Under the pieces are notes generated by a model that worked only from the letters and a program-made list of their open reading frames with translations, had not been told where the DNA came from and searched no databases. Below are positions 1 to 5,430 of a DNA stretch of 5,430 nucleotides, in pieces (positions within the stretch are counted from its first letter, which is position 1; every line of letters begins with the position of its first letter). The position numbers and the translations under genes are program-made. Source of the DNA: an archaeon (GTDB lineage Archaea; Thermoproteota; Nitrososphaeria; Nitrososphaerales; CADDZS01); NCBI GenBank assembly GCA_021806865.1, contig JAKAPU010000183.1:1-5430 (forward strand). Direction: 5' to 3'.

Positions 1-420
1 GTCGTCATCGTTCTGCTTCTCTTTGCAGCTTATGTTAGTTTCGAGCTTGGTCCTAACACCACCACATCCCAGACATCAACTTACACGATAAAAGGTGTCG
101 TGACGGGTTACGTGACCGTGGGACCATCCAAGCCGGTTTGTTCCGCAAACGAAAGTTGTAACGTAGATCTTACCGGTTATAGTCTTGAATTCTCATCCAC
201 ATGCTCTGGTGCAGCTTCGTGTCAGACCCAGACGAGCCTTGCGCCGATTTCGCCGAGCGGATACTACTCGATACTCCTCGATCCTGGAAAGTACTTGGTT
301 ACTGGACTTGCTCCTTCATGTACTTGGTTGGGATGCTCATCCGCGTTCCCTCAGACTGTCATTGTTGAGGGTGGAATGCAACTTGTGTTCAACGTGAATA
401 TTGACACGGGAATCAGATGA
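1..420 (+). CDS. Membrane-anchored/secreted Cys-paired beta-sandwich protein (5' end outside window)
   Basis: The reading frame is open from base 1, so the true start lies upstream; 139 residues and a TGA stop are visible. A hydrophobic stretch at visible residues 1-12 (VVIVLLLFAAYV) looks like the end of a signal peptide or N-terminal anchor, followed by a Thr/Ser-rich linker, so the rest is probably outside the cell. Three cysteine pairs, 47/53, 68/74 and 107/112, are spaced closely enough to form local disulfides. Residues 32-47 contain the pattern GxVxxGPxxPVC, and residues 84-103 read PSGYYSILLDPGKYLVTGL, the 'G-x-Y/F-x-hydrophobic-L-x-PG-x-Y' pattern typical of carboxypeptidase-regulatory-like and related secreted beta-sandwich domains. 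The C-terminus ends VNIDTGIR. From memory, small secreted proteins with a GPxxPVC start and a DTGIR end occur in archaea and bacteria with no assigned function. The fold is inferred. No catalytic residues are recognisable and a binding or surface role is only a guess. Confidence 0.75.
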   Translation, partial: VVIVLLLFAAYVSFELGPNTTTSQTSTYTIKGVVTGYVTVGPSKPVCSANESCNVDLTGYSLEFSSTCSGAASCQTQTSLAPISPSGYYSILLDPGKYLVTGLAPSCTWLGCSSAFPQTVIVEGGMQLVFNVNIDTGIR

Positions 421-520
421 TCTAGCCAAATCTATTCCCGCCAAAACCGATTGGAAAGGAGATGCGTTTAAAGTAGCATTTCCTTGTAGTGAGACAGTAG
501 GGTAACTTGCATTGACAAAG

Positions 521-1002
521 GTGCAGGCTGTTACAAAGGAAAAGGTCACAGGAAAACCTGTTCCATCCCTGACTATACTTCCTGTTGGAGGTTTCCTCCT
601 CAGGAACCTACTAATATTCACAAGAAATTCCCTGATATTGCTCACCTAAAATTAGGCGTGACCAGCTTTTATCTGGTGACAAGTCCTGAGCTTGTTCAGG
701 AAGTTCTTGTCACAAAGCAACGCGATTTCATAAGGGGCAAGTATCTCCAGCGGACGAAAAAGGTGTTCGGCGAGGGGCTTCTCACTAGTGAAGGAGATTT
801 CCACCACCACCAGCGAAGGCTCGTGCAGCCCGCCTTCCACCACGATAGGATCAACACCTATGCAAAGACGATGACGGAGTACACTTCTCGAGTGATGTTA
901 GGCTGGAGAGATAAGCAGGTTCTGGACATCCACGCGGAGATGATGAGGCTCACAATGTCGATCGTGGCAAAGTGCCCATTGTATCGACAAAAAACGAACT
1001 AG
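521..1002 (+). pseudogene. Cytochrome P450 remnant: frameshifted and lacking its C-terminal two thirds
   Basis: Cytochromes P450 are heme-thiolate monooxygenases of about 400-450 residues. Only the N-terminal part survives here. In the frame beginning at GTG 521, residues PVGGFLLRNLLIFTRN (581-628) match the P450 entry pattern PPGPxGxFLLGNLLxFxRDP. That frame stops at 647-649. The protein resumes in another frame with KKFPDIAHLKLG (from 622) and SFYLVTSPELVQEVLVTKQ, then FGEGLLTSEGDFHHHQRRL and VQPAFH. The latter is the helix C region, whose arginines normally contact the heme propionates. About 11 residues (helix A) are missing between FTRN and KFPD, so a small out-of-frame deletion near 625-630 fits. 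Similarity ends with MRLTMSIVAK at about 972; nine unrelated codons then lead to TAG at 1000-1002. The I helix, ExxR and heme-ligand Cys loop are absent from the rest of the window, so the product cannot be an active P450. A start at TTG 512 is also possible. The family call is firm for 622-972 and probable for 521-628. Confidence 0.8.
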
Positions 1003-1233
1003 ACTGAGCACGGATTCTTATACGATGATGATTTGCTTGCAGTAGCTGACTAAGAGACACTAACACAGCTCACCTATTTCTAGCTAGCGGAAAATCGACA
1101 ACCAGCGAATCACCCTAAACAAAATACAGTGTTATTAATTCCAAGAGTGATTATTAATATCGACAGCCGTTGAATCGCATAATTTCTGAGAGTCATTCTT
1201 GCAACACCAGAATCGATTCGACAACCAACGAGC
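984..1233. repeat. Four degenerate copies of a 16-bp element in the P450-ORF spacer
   Basis: Between the end of P450 similarity (about 972) and the next ORF there are 300 bases without a supported gene. They hold four imperfect direct copies of an element close to TCGACAACCAACGAAC, at 984-999, 1095-1110, 1160-1175 and 1218-1233. The copy at 1095 matches those at 1160 and 1218 at 12 and 13 of 16 positions, and the copy at 984 matches 1218 at 13 of 16. Spacing is 111, 65 and 58 bp, too irregular for a CRISPR array and not in one reading frame. TTATTAAT also occurs twice (1132-1139 and 1151-1158). The copies could be regulator sites, remnants of a mobile repeat, or chance similarity. No terminal inverted repeats or target duplication were found. 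Confidence 0.35.
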
Positions 1234-1272
1234 ACAAACGTTCAAGAACTTTCAAAAGATATTGACTCTAGC

Positions 1273-1614
1273 ATGACAGAATCACCGAGCTTTCTGTTCA
1301 ACGAGAAGAATCTAGAGAAAGCAAAAGACCTAGCCTCTAGCATGTTTGTCACAACTGAAAGAGCCTTCGTTGAAATCGAAGCGATGTATCAGGCTGCCAA
1401 TCGAAGATATCCGCTCACTCGAAAGCATCACTCGATCCCCAACGTCGAACAGCTAGCGAATCCGAAGAGGAAGCGTACTCACACTCAGAAAAAGTATCGT
1501 CTGAAGACTCTGAGCGTTTCACCAAATTCCCAGAATGAAATGCGTTCAAGCGTTGATCCCCATAGTTGTTTGTTGCCACCTGCGAATTTCGGCAGATCGG
1601 CTCGGTTCGGCTGA
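1273..1614 (+). CDS. Unrecognised small basic protein (113 aa)
   Basis: I do not recognise this protein. Residues 1-45 look helical and charged (EKNLEKAKDL, then AFVEIEAMYQAANRRY), and 47-80 are strongly basic (NPKRKRTHTQKKYRLK), which would suit nucleic-acid or anionic-surface contact, although that is only inference. The tail from about 81 is Ser/Pro-rich and ends FGRSARFG, which looks low in complexity. There is no membrane segment and one Cys. The same frame is open back to 1183 without ATG, GTG or TTG, so ATG 1273 is the only usual start. However, the 10-mer CTCTAGCATG occurs at 1266-1275 and 1335-1344, 69 bp apart and in frame, giving KDIDSSM and KDLASSM. This hints that coding sequence once continued upstream of 1273, so the ORF may be the tail of a decayed gene. 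It follows the P450 remnant on the same strand after about 270 bases. Whether it is translated is uncertain. Confidence 0.4.
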   Translation: MTESPSFLFNEKNLEKAKDLASSMFVTTERAFVEIEAMYQAANRRYPLTRKHHSIPNVEQLANPKRKRTHTQKKYRLKTLSVSPNSQNEMRSSVDPHSCLLPPANFGRSARFG

Positions 1615-1694
1615 CAATCTTTCCACGGTTCGAAGACTGTAGGGAGTAGCACTTCTCACTCTCTATCTGGGATAGCTTCTAGATTTTAGAATTC

Positions 1695-1700
1695 TTTTTT
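1695..1700 (+). terminator. Possible oligo-T terminator
   Basis: A run of six T follows an A/T-rich stretch (from about 1681), 80 bp after the stop of the 113-codon ORF and 160 bp before the next gene. Archaeal RNA polymerase commonly terminates at short T tracts without a hairpin, and no convincing stem precedes this one. The rest of 1615-1861 shows no gene, tRNA or clear repeat. Confidence 0.25.
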
Positions 1701-1861
1701 GAAAACAAAGTAGCTCTGGAAGCATTTTTGAGGTTTCAGGTGTCACGCTTCCAAGATTCTTGAATTAGTTTCCATATTGGTACGCTCGAGAAAGAGCCTT
1801 TGCTCCAAAACCTGATTCGAATAGCTAATATCACTAATCAATACTTTCTAAAACAACCAGC

Positions 1862-2959
1862 ATGAAGAATCTGTTCGATAGGACTGACAAGAGAGGATTT
1901 TATATCTGTGGAATAATTCTCCTTTACCCCACCGCTTCGATTCTGATTATTGGCACAAGTCTCATGGTGCTTGGATGGGTTTACTATCTGATTGGTTTCT
2001 TAATTTCAGAAATATCACTCGCAATAGTCATGGTGTTCCTTGTGATTCAGCGAAGTGTACTTTCAAAGAATCCAGAACCTCGCAAGCCAACGGGAACAGT
2101 AGAACCTTCTTGGATTAGAATTAGGGATATTCAAGCCATCCTCATGTTGCTCGACCTAGTCGTTATCGCTCTATTCTTGGACATTGTGAGGTACTCGGAG
2201 TACGGTCAATCAATCGCTCTAAATCTGATGCTGCTATTCCTGCCTATGACATATCTCGGTTCGTCAATGTTCAGAGGCGCCTTTATTGCACTAGTTGATA
2301 GGAAGTTCTCATTCCCTTTGAGCAATCCTGCAACTATACTGTGGGTAACATCTTCGCTTGCGAAGACACTTTTAGAACTCCATAATGAAAGGGGTGTCAT
2401 GTACTTGAGAAAGTCCCTTGTCGCAACGAGAAGAATTTTGCAGCAGGCGGGTCGCTCGTCAGATTCCTTAGATGAAGCAATTGGCCTACTCAACTTTTTG
2501 TGGGTAACTGGTGTACAAGTTGATTACGATAAACTACTTTCATTTGCGAAGAGCGTGTTTGGGGGAGATGCTTCTAAGCTTGAATTGTTGCCAGATAAGT
2601 GCAAAGACTTCATCAATGAGTTTGATTGGTTTTCTAAAACAAAACCTCTGAACCCAGAAAAGCAGGCTAACAGCATGTTTGGAGGATTGACGAATTTGAT
2701 CAGAGCCTTGGGAGGAGCGGGAATACTCGGCTTCGTTGTAGCTATCGTACAGTCTGCTGGCAAGCCGCTAGAATCAATAGGCTCAGCGTTGCAGCCAGAA
2801 CTGATAACAGTTCTTATAATTGCGGTTGGCCTATTCACGCTCTTAATTCCGCTCTCGAATTTGACGGCATTATTGAACTTCTTCGTCAGACTATCTGATC
2901 TGGAAATCTATGAAAAGAAATACCTTCATCCTAACTCTTCCGAAACTACGGGTATCTAG
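1862..2959 (+). CDS. Unrecognised polytopic membrane protein with internal soluble domain (365 aa)
   Basis: No family is recognised. The hydropathy read by eye gives about six membrane segments: residues 13-35, 39-63, 91-109 and 117-145, then 282-299 (Gly-rich: GGAGILGFVVAIV) and 313-342. The first two form a hairpin joined by only a few residues. Segments two and three are separated by a Pro/Arg/Lys linker (63-88). Residues 146-281 are a soluble, mostly helical domain with charged helices such as LAKTLLELHNERGVMYLRKSL and VATRRILQQ, and with C247; its positive charge suggests it faces the cytoplasm. The C-terminus is short and hydrophilic. No metal-binding, ATP-binding or transporter signature is seen. 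ATG 1862 is the first start in the frame. TAATAT at 1827-1832, about 30 bp upstream, is a weak candidate TATA box for a short-leader transcript. The gene stands alone and converges with the glycosyltransferase 170 bp downstream. A sensor, channel or scaffold role cannot be separated from sequence alone. Confidence 0.85.
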   Translation: MKNLFDRTDKRGFYICGIILLYPTASILIIGTSLMVLGWVYYLIGFLISEISLAIVMVFLVIQRSVLSKNPEPRKPTGTVEPSWIRIRDIQAILMLLDLVVIALFLDIVRYSEYGQSIALNLMLLFLPMTYLGSSMFRGAFIALVDRKFSFPLSNPATILWVTSSLAKTLLELHNERGVMYLRKSLVATRRILQQAGRSSDSLDEAIGLLNFLWVTGVQVDYDKLLSFAKSVFGGDASKLELLPDKCKDFINEFDWFSKTKPLNPEKQANSMFGGLTNLIRALGGAGILGFVVAIVQSAGKPLESIGSALQPELITVLIIAVGLFTLLIPLSNLTALLNFFVRLSDLEIYEKKYLHPNSSETTGI

Positions 2960-3129
2960 ACGGGATCAGATTGGACGTTCTTGACTACTTTCTAGACCAT
3001 TCTAAAAGCTTCTACTGGGTCGTTTAGGACAGCATTAATGATTTCCCTTATTTGGAAGAGATAGAACCTTGCTCGGTTTGTCTTACAGGTTCAGGGATTT
3101 ATTCGAAAACTTGCACGTTTGAGGGAAAT

Positions 3130-4110
3130 TCAACACTGGCGACTTTCGACAGGTCTACCAAACTCGCACCAGCTTTTGCACTCAATATAATCTACGATAC
3201 CAAAGTGACGACACTGAACAGAGAGGTCGAGTACAATTTTGTAGCCTAGTTCTTTCGCTTTTGCACAGAAATAACTATCTTCGTTTCCCAAATCGTCTTG
3301 AAATTTGAAGTACGGTGCTTCCATTCTTTCACAGACTTCACGTCGAATCGACAGACAGCCACATCCTATTTTTTCGACTTCGATGCTCTGCGTATTTGTT
3401 GCATTGCGTAGTGCTTCACCGTTCAATAGTAGATTGGGCCTAATTTCCGTAAAAACATCTTCTTGGAATGGATATCTTCGACCACAGTAGTTACCTGACA
3501 CGATAGGCTTGTCATGTTGGAGCATTCTTTGAATCGCGTTCGACGGTGGTATTGTGTCTGAGTCTAGGAAAAACAAGTGCTTTGCGTTCGACTCTAGAAA
3601 TATTTCAACGCACTTGTTGCGAGCTACATCAAGAGCATACTTCGATACCATAACTACGCTAGTTTTCACGGGTAAGTATGCTCTCATTGAAGAAAACGCG
3701 AGTGCCCATTCAACAGTTGTGAAACTCTGAGACGGTGCGACTACCGCAATCAATAGATCGCAGTCGAGGCGCTTTTTCTCGTTAGTGCTTGAAACGTGGT
3801 GAATCTGACCAATGTTTCTTTCTTCAATTATTTCTTCTCGGCCTCCCGATTTTTTTCTTGGGTCGAACGCAAACTTCTTCCTGCTCCTGCCAAACATCGC
3901 AAATCTTGCAACGAGCTTAAATCTGGTTATATTGCGCTTGTGGATTTTGGTTTCGTACTTCTGTTTTAGTGGCTCTGTGTGATTCGAGCTGTGCTCTGAA
4001 TTTGTTTTGACAGACGAGTCCAGGATCGAAATTGTTGGGCTAGAATCGGGATGGTTTACTGAAGTTGTGATACCAGGAAAGCTACTCGTTAAGATCGGCC
4101 AGATCTTCAT
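3130..4110 (-). CDS. GT-A-fold (family 2-like) glycosyltransferase
   Basis: Predicted cytoplasmic enzyme transferring a sugar from a nucleotide-sugar donor; donor and acceptor cannot be told. The catalytic region covers about residues 115-304. LLIAVVAPSQ (119-128) is the first beta strand, and YALDVARNKCVEIFLE (158-173) carries the ARN motif. HLFFLDSDTIPP contains the DxD metal/nucleotide motif at D183-S-D185, and KPIVSGNYCGRRYPF (201-215) follows. IGCGCLSIRREVCERM (248-263) matches the G-x-G-x-hydrophobic-I-R-R segment, and GNEDSYFCAKAKELGYKI has E277-D278. Finally, QCRHFG supplies the late His (H302). This order is typical of GT-A enzymes of about 230-260 residues, so the first 70-110 residues are extra. 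The first 60 are Ser/Thr/Asn-rich and look disordered. An internal ATG at 3897 (M72) gives 255 residues, and ATATAA lies 30-35 bp upstream of it, making 3897 a serious alternative start. The protein has 11 cysteines, three of them in the 22 residues after H302. It is divergent from the membrane-protein gene at 4155. Confidence 0.85.
   Translation of the reverse strand: MKIWPILTSSFPGITTSVNHPDSSPTISILDSSVKTNSEHSSNHTEPLKQKYETKIHKRNITRFKLVARFAMFGRSRKKFAFDPRKKSGGREEIIEERNIGQIHHVSSTNEKKRLDCDLLIAVVAPSQSFTTVEWALAFSSMRAYLPVKTSVVMVSKYALDVARNKCVEIFLESNAKHLFFLDSDTIPPSNAIQRMLQHDKPIVSGNYCGRRYPFQEDVFTEIRPNLLLNGEALRNATNTQSIEVEKIGCGCLSIRREVCERMEAPYFKFQDDLGNEDSYFCAKAKELGYKIVLDLSVQCRHFGIVDYIECKSWCEFGRPVESRQC
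3927..3932 (-). promoter_or_regulatory. Candidate TATA box for a shorter glycosyltransferase start
   Basis: On the minus strand the hexamer ATATAA (context CAATATAACC) sits 30-35 bp before the internal ATG at 3897. Archaeal TATA boxes are centred about 26-30 bp upstream of transcription starts, so this would give an mRNA with a leader of only a few bases. It supports M72 as the start but lies inside the longer reading frame and may be chance. Confidence 0.3.
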
Positions 4111-4154
4111 ATTGCTGAAATACCACTTTCTGTCATGAGCAACGAGACCGTGTT

Positions 4155-4976
4155 ATGGCGTCGCAAAATGATGTACGTATATTCGAGTACACGCTTGCTG
4201 TCATAGCAGTCTTTAGCGCCTACGTCATCTATAGTGACGATCCGTCGGGGTTTGGTCCCTTCTTCGTAAAGGGGATTGCCTACTTTGCGAGCCTTGCGCT
4301 GATATTTTCTGGACTCGGCCTTGCCAAGGGACGTGGACGCTGGACTTACCTGATGCTGCTTGTTGCATGCACAACTTCTGTCATGCTCTGGGCTTACCTT
4401 TCAACTGCTGGGAATGGCACGCCGATACAGGGTAGTCAAATAAGTTACACTTGCTCTAACGTGCAGATTCCAAATGCAACCTCACCTACAGGATATACGA
4501 ATGGCACTAAATGCATTGGCAACTCTTACTACGATGCCACTAGCATTGTGTACAACATTGCTTTCTGGTCACCTCTGATGGGAGCGATACTCTACGCCAT
4601 GCCAATATGGATCGAACCTGAGAAGAGAAATCCTGTTACAGTTTGCATGCGCAATCTGATCGGGTCAGTTCCCGCGGGTGTGACTCTTCTCCTGACCTAT
4701 GGACTGTACAATCTCAACTTGGGCTTTCCAGAATTGTTCAACGGTCATTCTCCACTTAATCCATTCGTTTCTTACAACTATAGCTGCAGTAGTGTTGACT
4801 TTGGAATGGTGAGGTGCGTCCAAGTGAATGTGCTGTACTACTTCATAGACTACTTATTCTGGATCGCTGTTGTCTCGGTGATTGCACTTGCTGCTGGCGG
4901 GCTGGCTTCTATATTGATGGCTAGGTTCGGGAGAAAGAATGTTAGTGTCGTGAAAGCAGAAGAGCTCTCTCCATAG
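4155..4976 (+). CDS. Six-helix membrane protein with Cys-paired, sequon-bearing exterior loops (273 aa)
   Basis: I do not recognise a named family. Membrane segments by eye are residues 9-26, 38-57, 64-84, 131-152, 168-190 and 225-256. With the N-terminus inside, the positive-inside rule is well met: the short loop KGRGR (58-62), the loop EPEKRNP (154-160) and the tail ARFGRKN (256-262) fall in the cytoplasm. That places two large loops outside. Loop 85-130 contains C100 and C120 and the sequons N87, N107 and N116. Loop 191-224 contains C211 and C221 and the sequon N208. One disulfide per loop and archaeal-type N-glycosylation are inferred from this pattern. No charged residues within helices suggest a transporter or redox site. 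ATG 4155 is the only good start, with no Shine-Dalgarno motif before it. It is divergent from the glycosyltransferase, with at most 44 bp between starts, so the two may share a promoter region if the longer glycosyltransferase start is used. Confidence 0.85.
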   Translation: MASQNDVRIFEYTLAVIAVFSAYVIYSDDPSGFGPFFVKGIAYFASLALIFSGLGLAKGRGRWTYLMLLVACTTSVMLWAYLSTAGNGTPIQGSQISYTCSNVQIPNATSPTGYTNGTKCIGNSYYDATSIVYNIAFWSPLMGAILYAMPIWIEPEKRNPVTVCMRNLIGSVPAGVTLLLTYGLYNLNLGFPELFNGHSPLNPFVSYNYSCSSVDFGMVRCVQVNVLYYFIDYLFWIAVVSVIALAAGGLASILMARFGRKNVSVVKAEELSP

Positions 4977-5039
4977 GTGCAATCTTACAATCTAGCGTAG
5001 GAAGTATTGTGTCAAATCTTGGTTAGATTCAGAAGTAAT

Positions 5040-5419
5040 TCACGGATTGGCTTCCAATTCTTTCATAATCTGCTCGGCATCGGTGATAAAGCCTTCAGCG
5101 TCGCTAGCCGTCAGAGTGCCGTATAACTTCAGTACGGCTGCTCTGTTCTTGATTGCGACAACTGCATCGCGAATTATGCTTGTCTTCAAAGCCAAATGTC
5201 GAAGGAAGCGATTTTTGAGTACTGCTTTTCAATGTTCGTTTTTTCTTCGACTATCGTTGAATCAAGTTCGATGATCAACGTTCTTGCTCTCGGTGCTTTG
5301 GCCGAAATACGACCAAAAAATTCGAATGAATAGGATTGATATGAAGAACCTGATTTACAGTTTAGTATGACTTCACCAAAGTAAGTTAGGGCGTTTCCAC
5401 TTCTTGATATTTCTTTCAA
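5040..5419 (-). pseudogene. Unrecognised ~126-codon gene split by a one-base frameshift
   Basis: The upstream half begins at TTG 5419 (only two codons after an in-frame TAG) and reads KEISRSGNALTYFGEVILNC to EEKTNIEKQYSK, then drifts to a stop near 5186. A different frame continues with NRFLRHLALKTSIIRDAVV, AIKNRAAVLKLYGTLTASDA and EGFITDAEQIMKELEANP, ending at TGA (5042-5040). This second part has natural protein composition and two or three amphipathic helices but no start codon of its own at the right place. The frames join smoothly if the A5 run (T5 on the + strand, 5212-5216) were A6, giving ...EKQYSKNRFLRHLAL...; the arithmetic fits exactly (126 codons plus stop, minus one base). It may be a true pseudogene, a base-calling error in a homopolymer, or less likely a recoded gene. 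The first half looks beta-rich and the second helical; there is no signal peptide or membrane segment. TTG is an unusual start, so the gene may also be damaged or extend at its 5' end beyond the window. It converges on the membrane-protein gene, 63 bp away. Confidence 0.6.
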
Positions 5420-5430
5420 AATAGACTATA

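Noticed and set aside
337..645. Minus-strand ORF of 102 codons (GTG start) with plausible composition
   Set aside because: It overlaps the secreted-protein gene by 84 bp and covers the P450 N-terminal remnant on the other strand, whose frame has recognisable family motifs; it is most likely a shadow.
652..843. Minus-strand ORF of 63 codons
   Set aside because: It lies antisense to clear P450 coding sequence and shows no recognisable features.
984..1233. CRISPR array
   Set aside because: The repeats are only 16 bp, diverged, and separated by unequal 42-95 bp gaps, with no cas genes nearby.
1618..1645. GGTTCGAA resembling a tRNA T-arm
   Set aside because: The flanking bases do not form the 5-bp T stem and no acceptor, D or anticodon arms can be drawn around it.
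2206..2838. Two minus-strand ORFs inside the 365-residue membrane protein gene
   Set aside because: They are antisense to a long hydrophobic reading frame with consistent coding character, so they are shadows.
3052..3490. Two plus-strand ORFs opposite the glycosyltransferase 3' half
   Set aside because: The minus strand carries the DxD, ED and CRHFG motifs of a real enzyme; the plus frames have no such support.
5205..5220. Programmed -1 frameshift site
   Set aside because: The A5 run does not form a classic X XXY YYZ heptamer in the incoming frame and no downstream stem is evident; a simple indel explains it better.
5047..5274. Plus-strand ORF of 75 codons
   Set aside because: It is antisense to the two-frame minus-strand gene, whose joined translation is more protein-like.

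Overview
This 5.4-kb window looks like an accessory stretch of a mesophilic archaeal chromosome, most likely a soil thaumarchaeote (Nitrososphaeria-type). That assignment is an inference. The sequence shows no Shine-Dalgarno motif before the main start codons, as expected for leaderless or short-leader archaeal mRNAs. Several proteins carry many N-x-S/T sequons and paired cysteines in predicted exterior loops, base composition is moderate, and genes are small and spaced rather than packed in long operons. No rRNA, tRNA, CRISPR array or transposase is visible.

Left part (1-1614, all on +): the window opens inside a gene for a membrane-anchored or secreted beta-sandwich protein with three cysteine pairs (1-420). 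It is followed by a broken cytochrome P450 gene (about 521-972/1002). Its N-terminal third is recognisable, but it has a frame change near 625 and has lost the whole C-terminal part, including the I helix, the ExxR helix and the heme-cysteine loop. Four degenerate copies of a 16-bp element lie from 984 to 1233. An unrecognised 113-codon ORF (1273-1614) comes next, followed by a non-coding stretch with a T6 run.

Middle and right part (1862-5419): an unrecognised 365-residue polytopic membrane protein (+, 1862-2959) converges on a GT-A-fold glycosyltransferase (-, 3130-4110, with a plausible shorter start at 3897). The glycosyltransferase is divergent, 44 bp apart at most, from a six-helix membrane protein whose two large exterior loops carry cysteine pairs and sequons (+, 4155-4976). 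At the right edge, on the minus strand, is a gene of about 126 codons (5040-5419) that is split into two frames by what looks like a one-base loss in an A run. Its second half is too short to be noticed as an ORF unless the frames are joined.

No coherent operon or defence system can be demonstrated. The most that can be inferred is a cell-surface theme: a secreted Cys-paired protein, a glycosyltransferase and a sequon-bearing membrane protein. These sit among decaying genes, which suggests a locus undergoing turnover.
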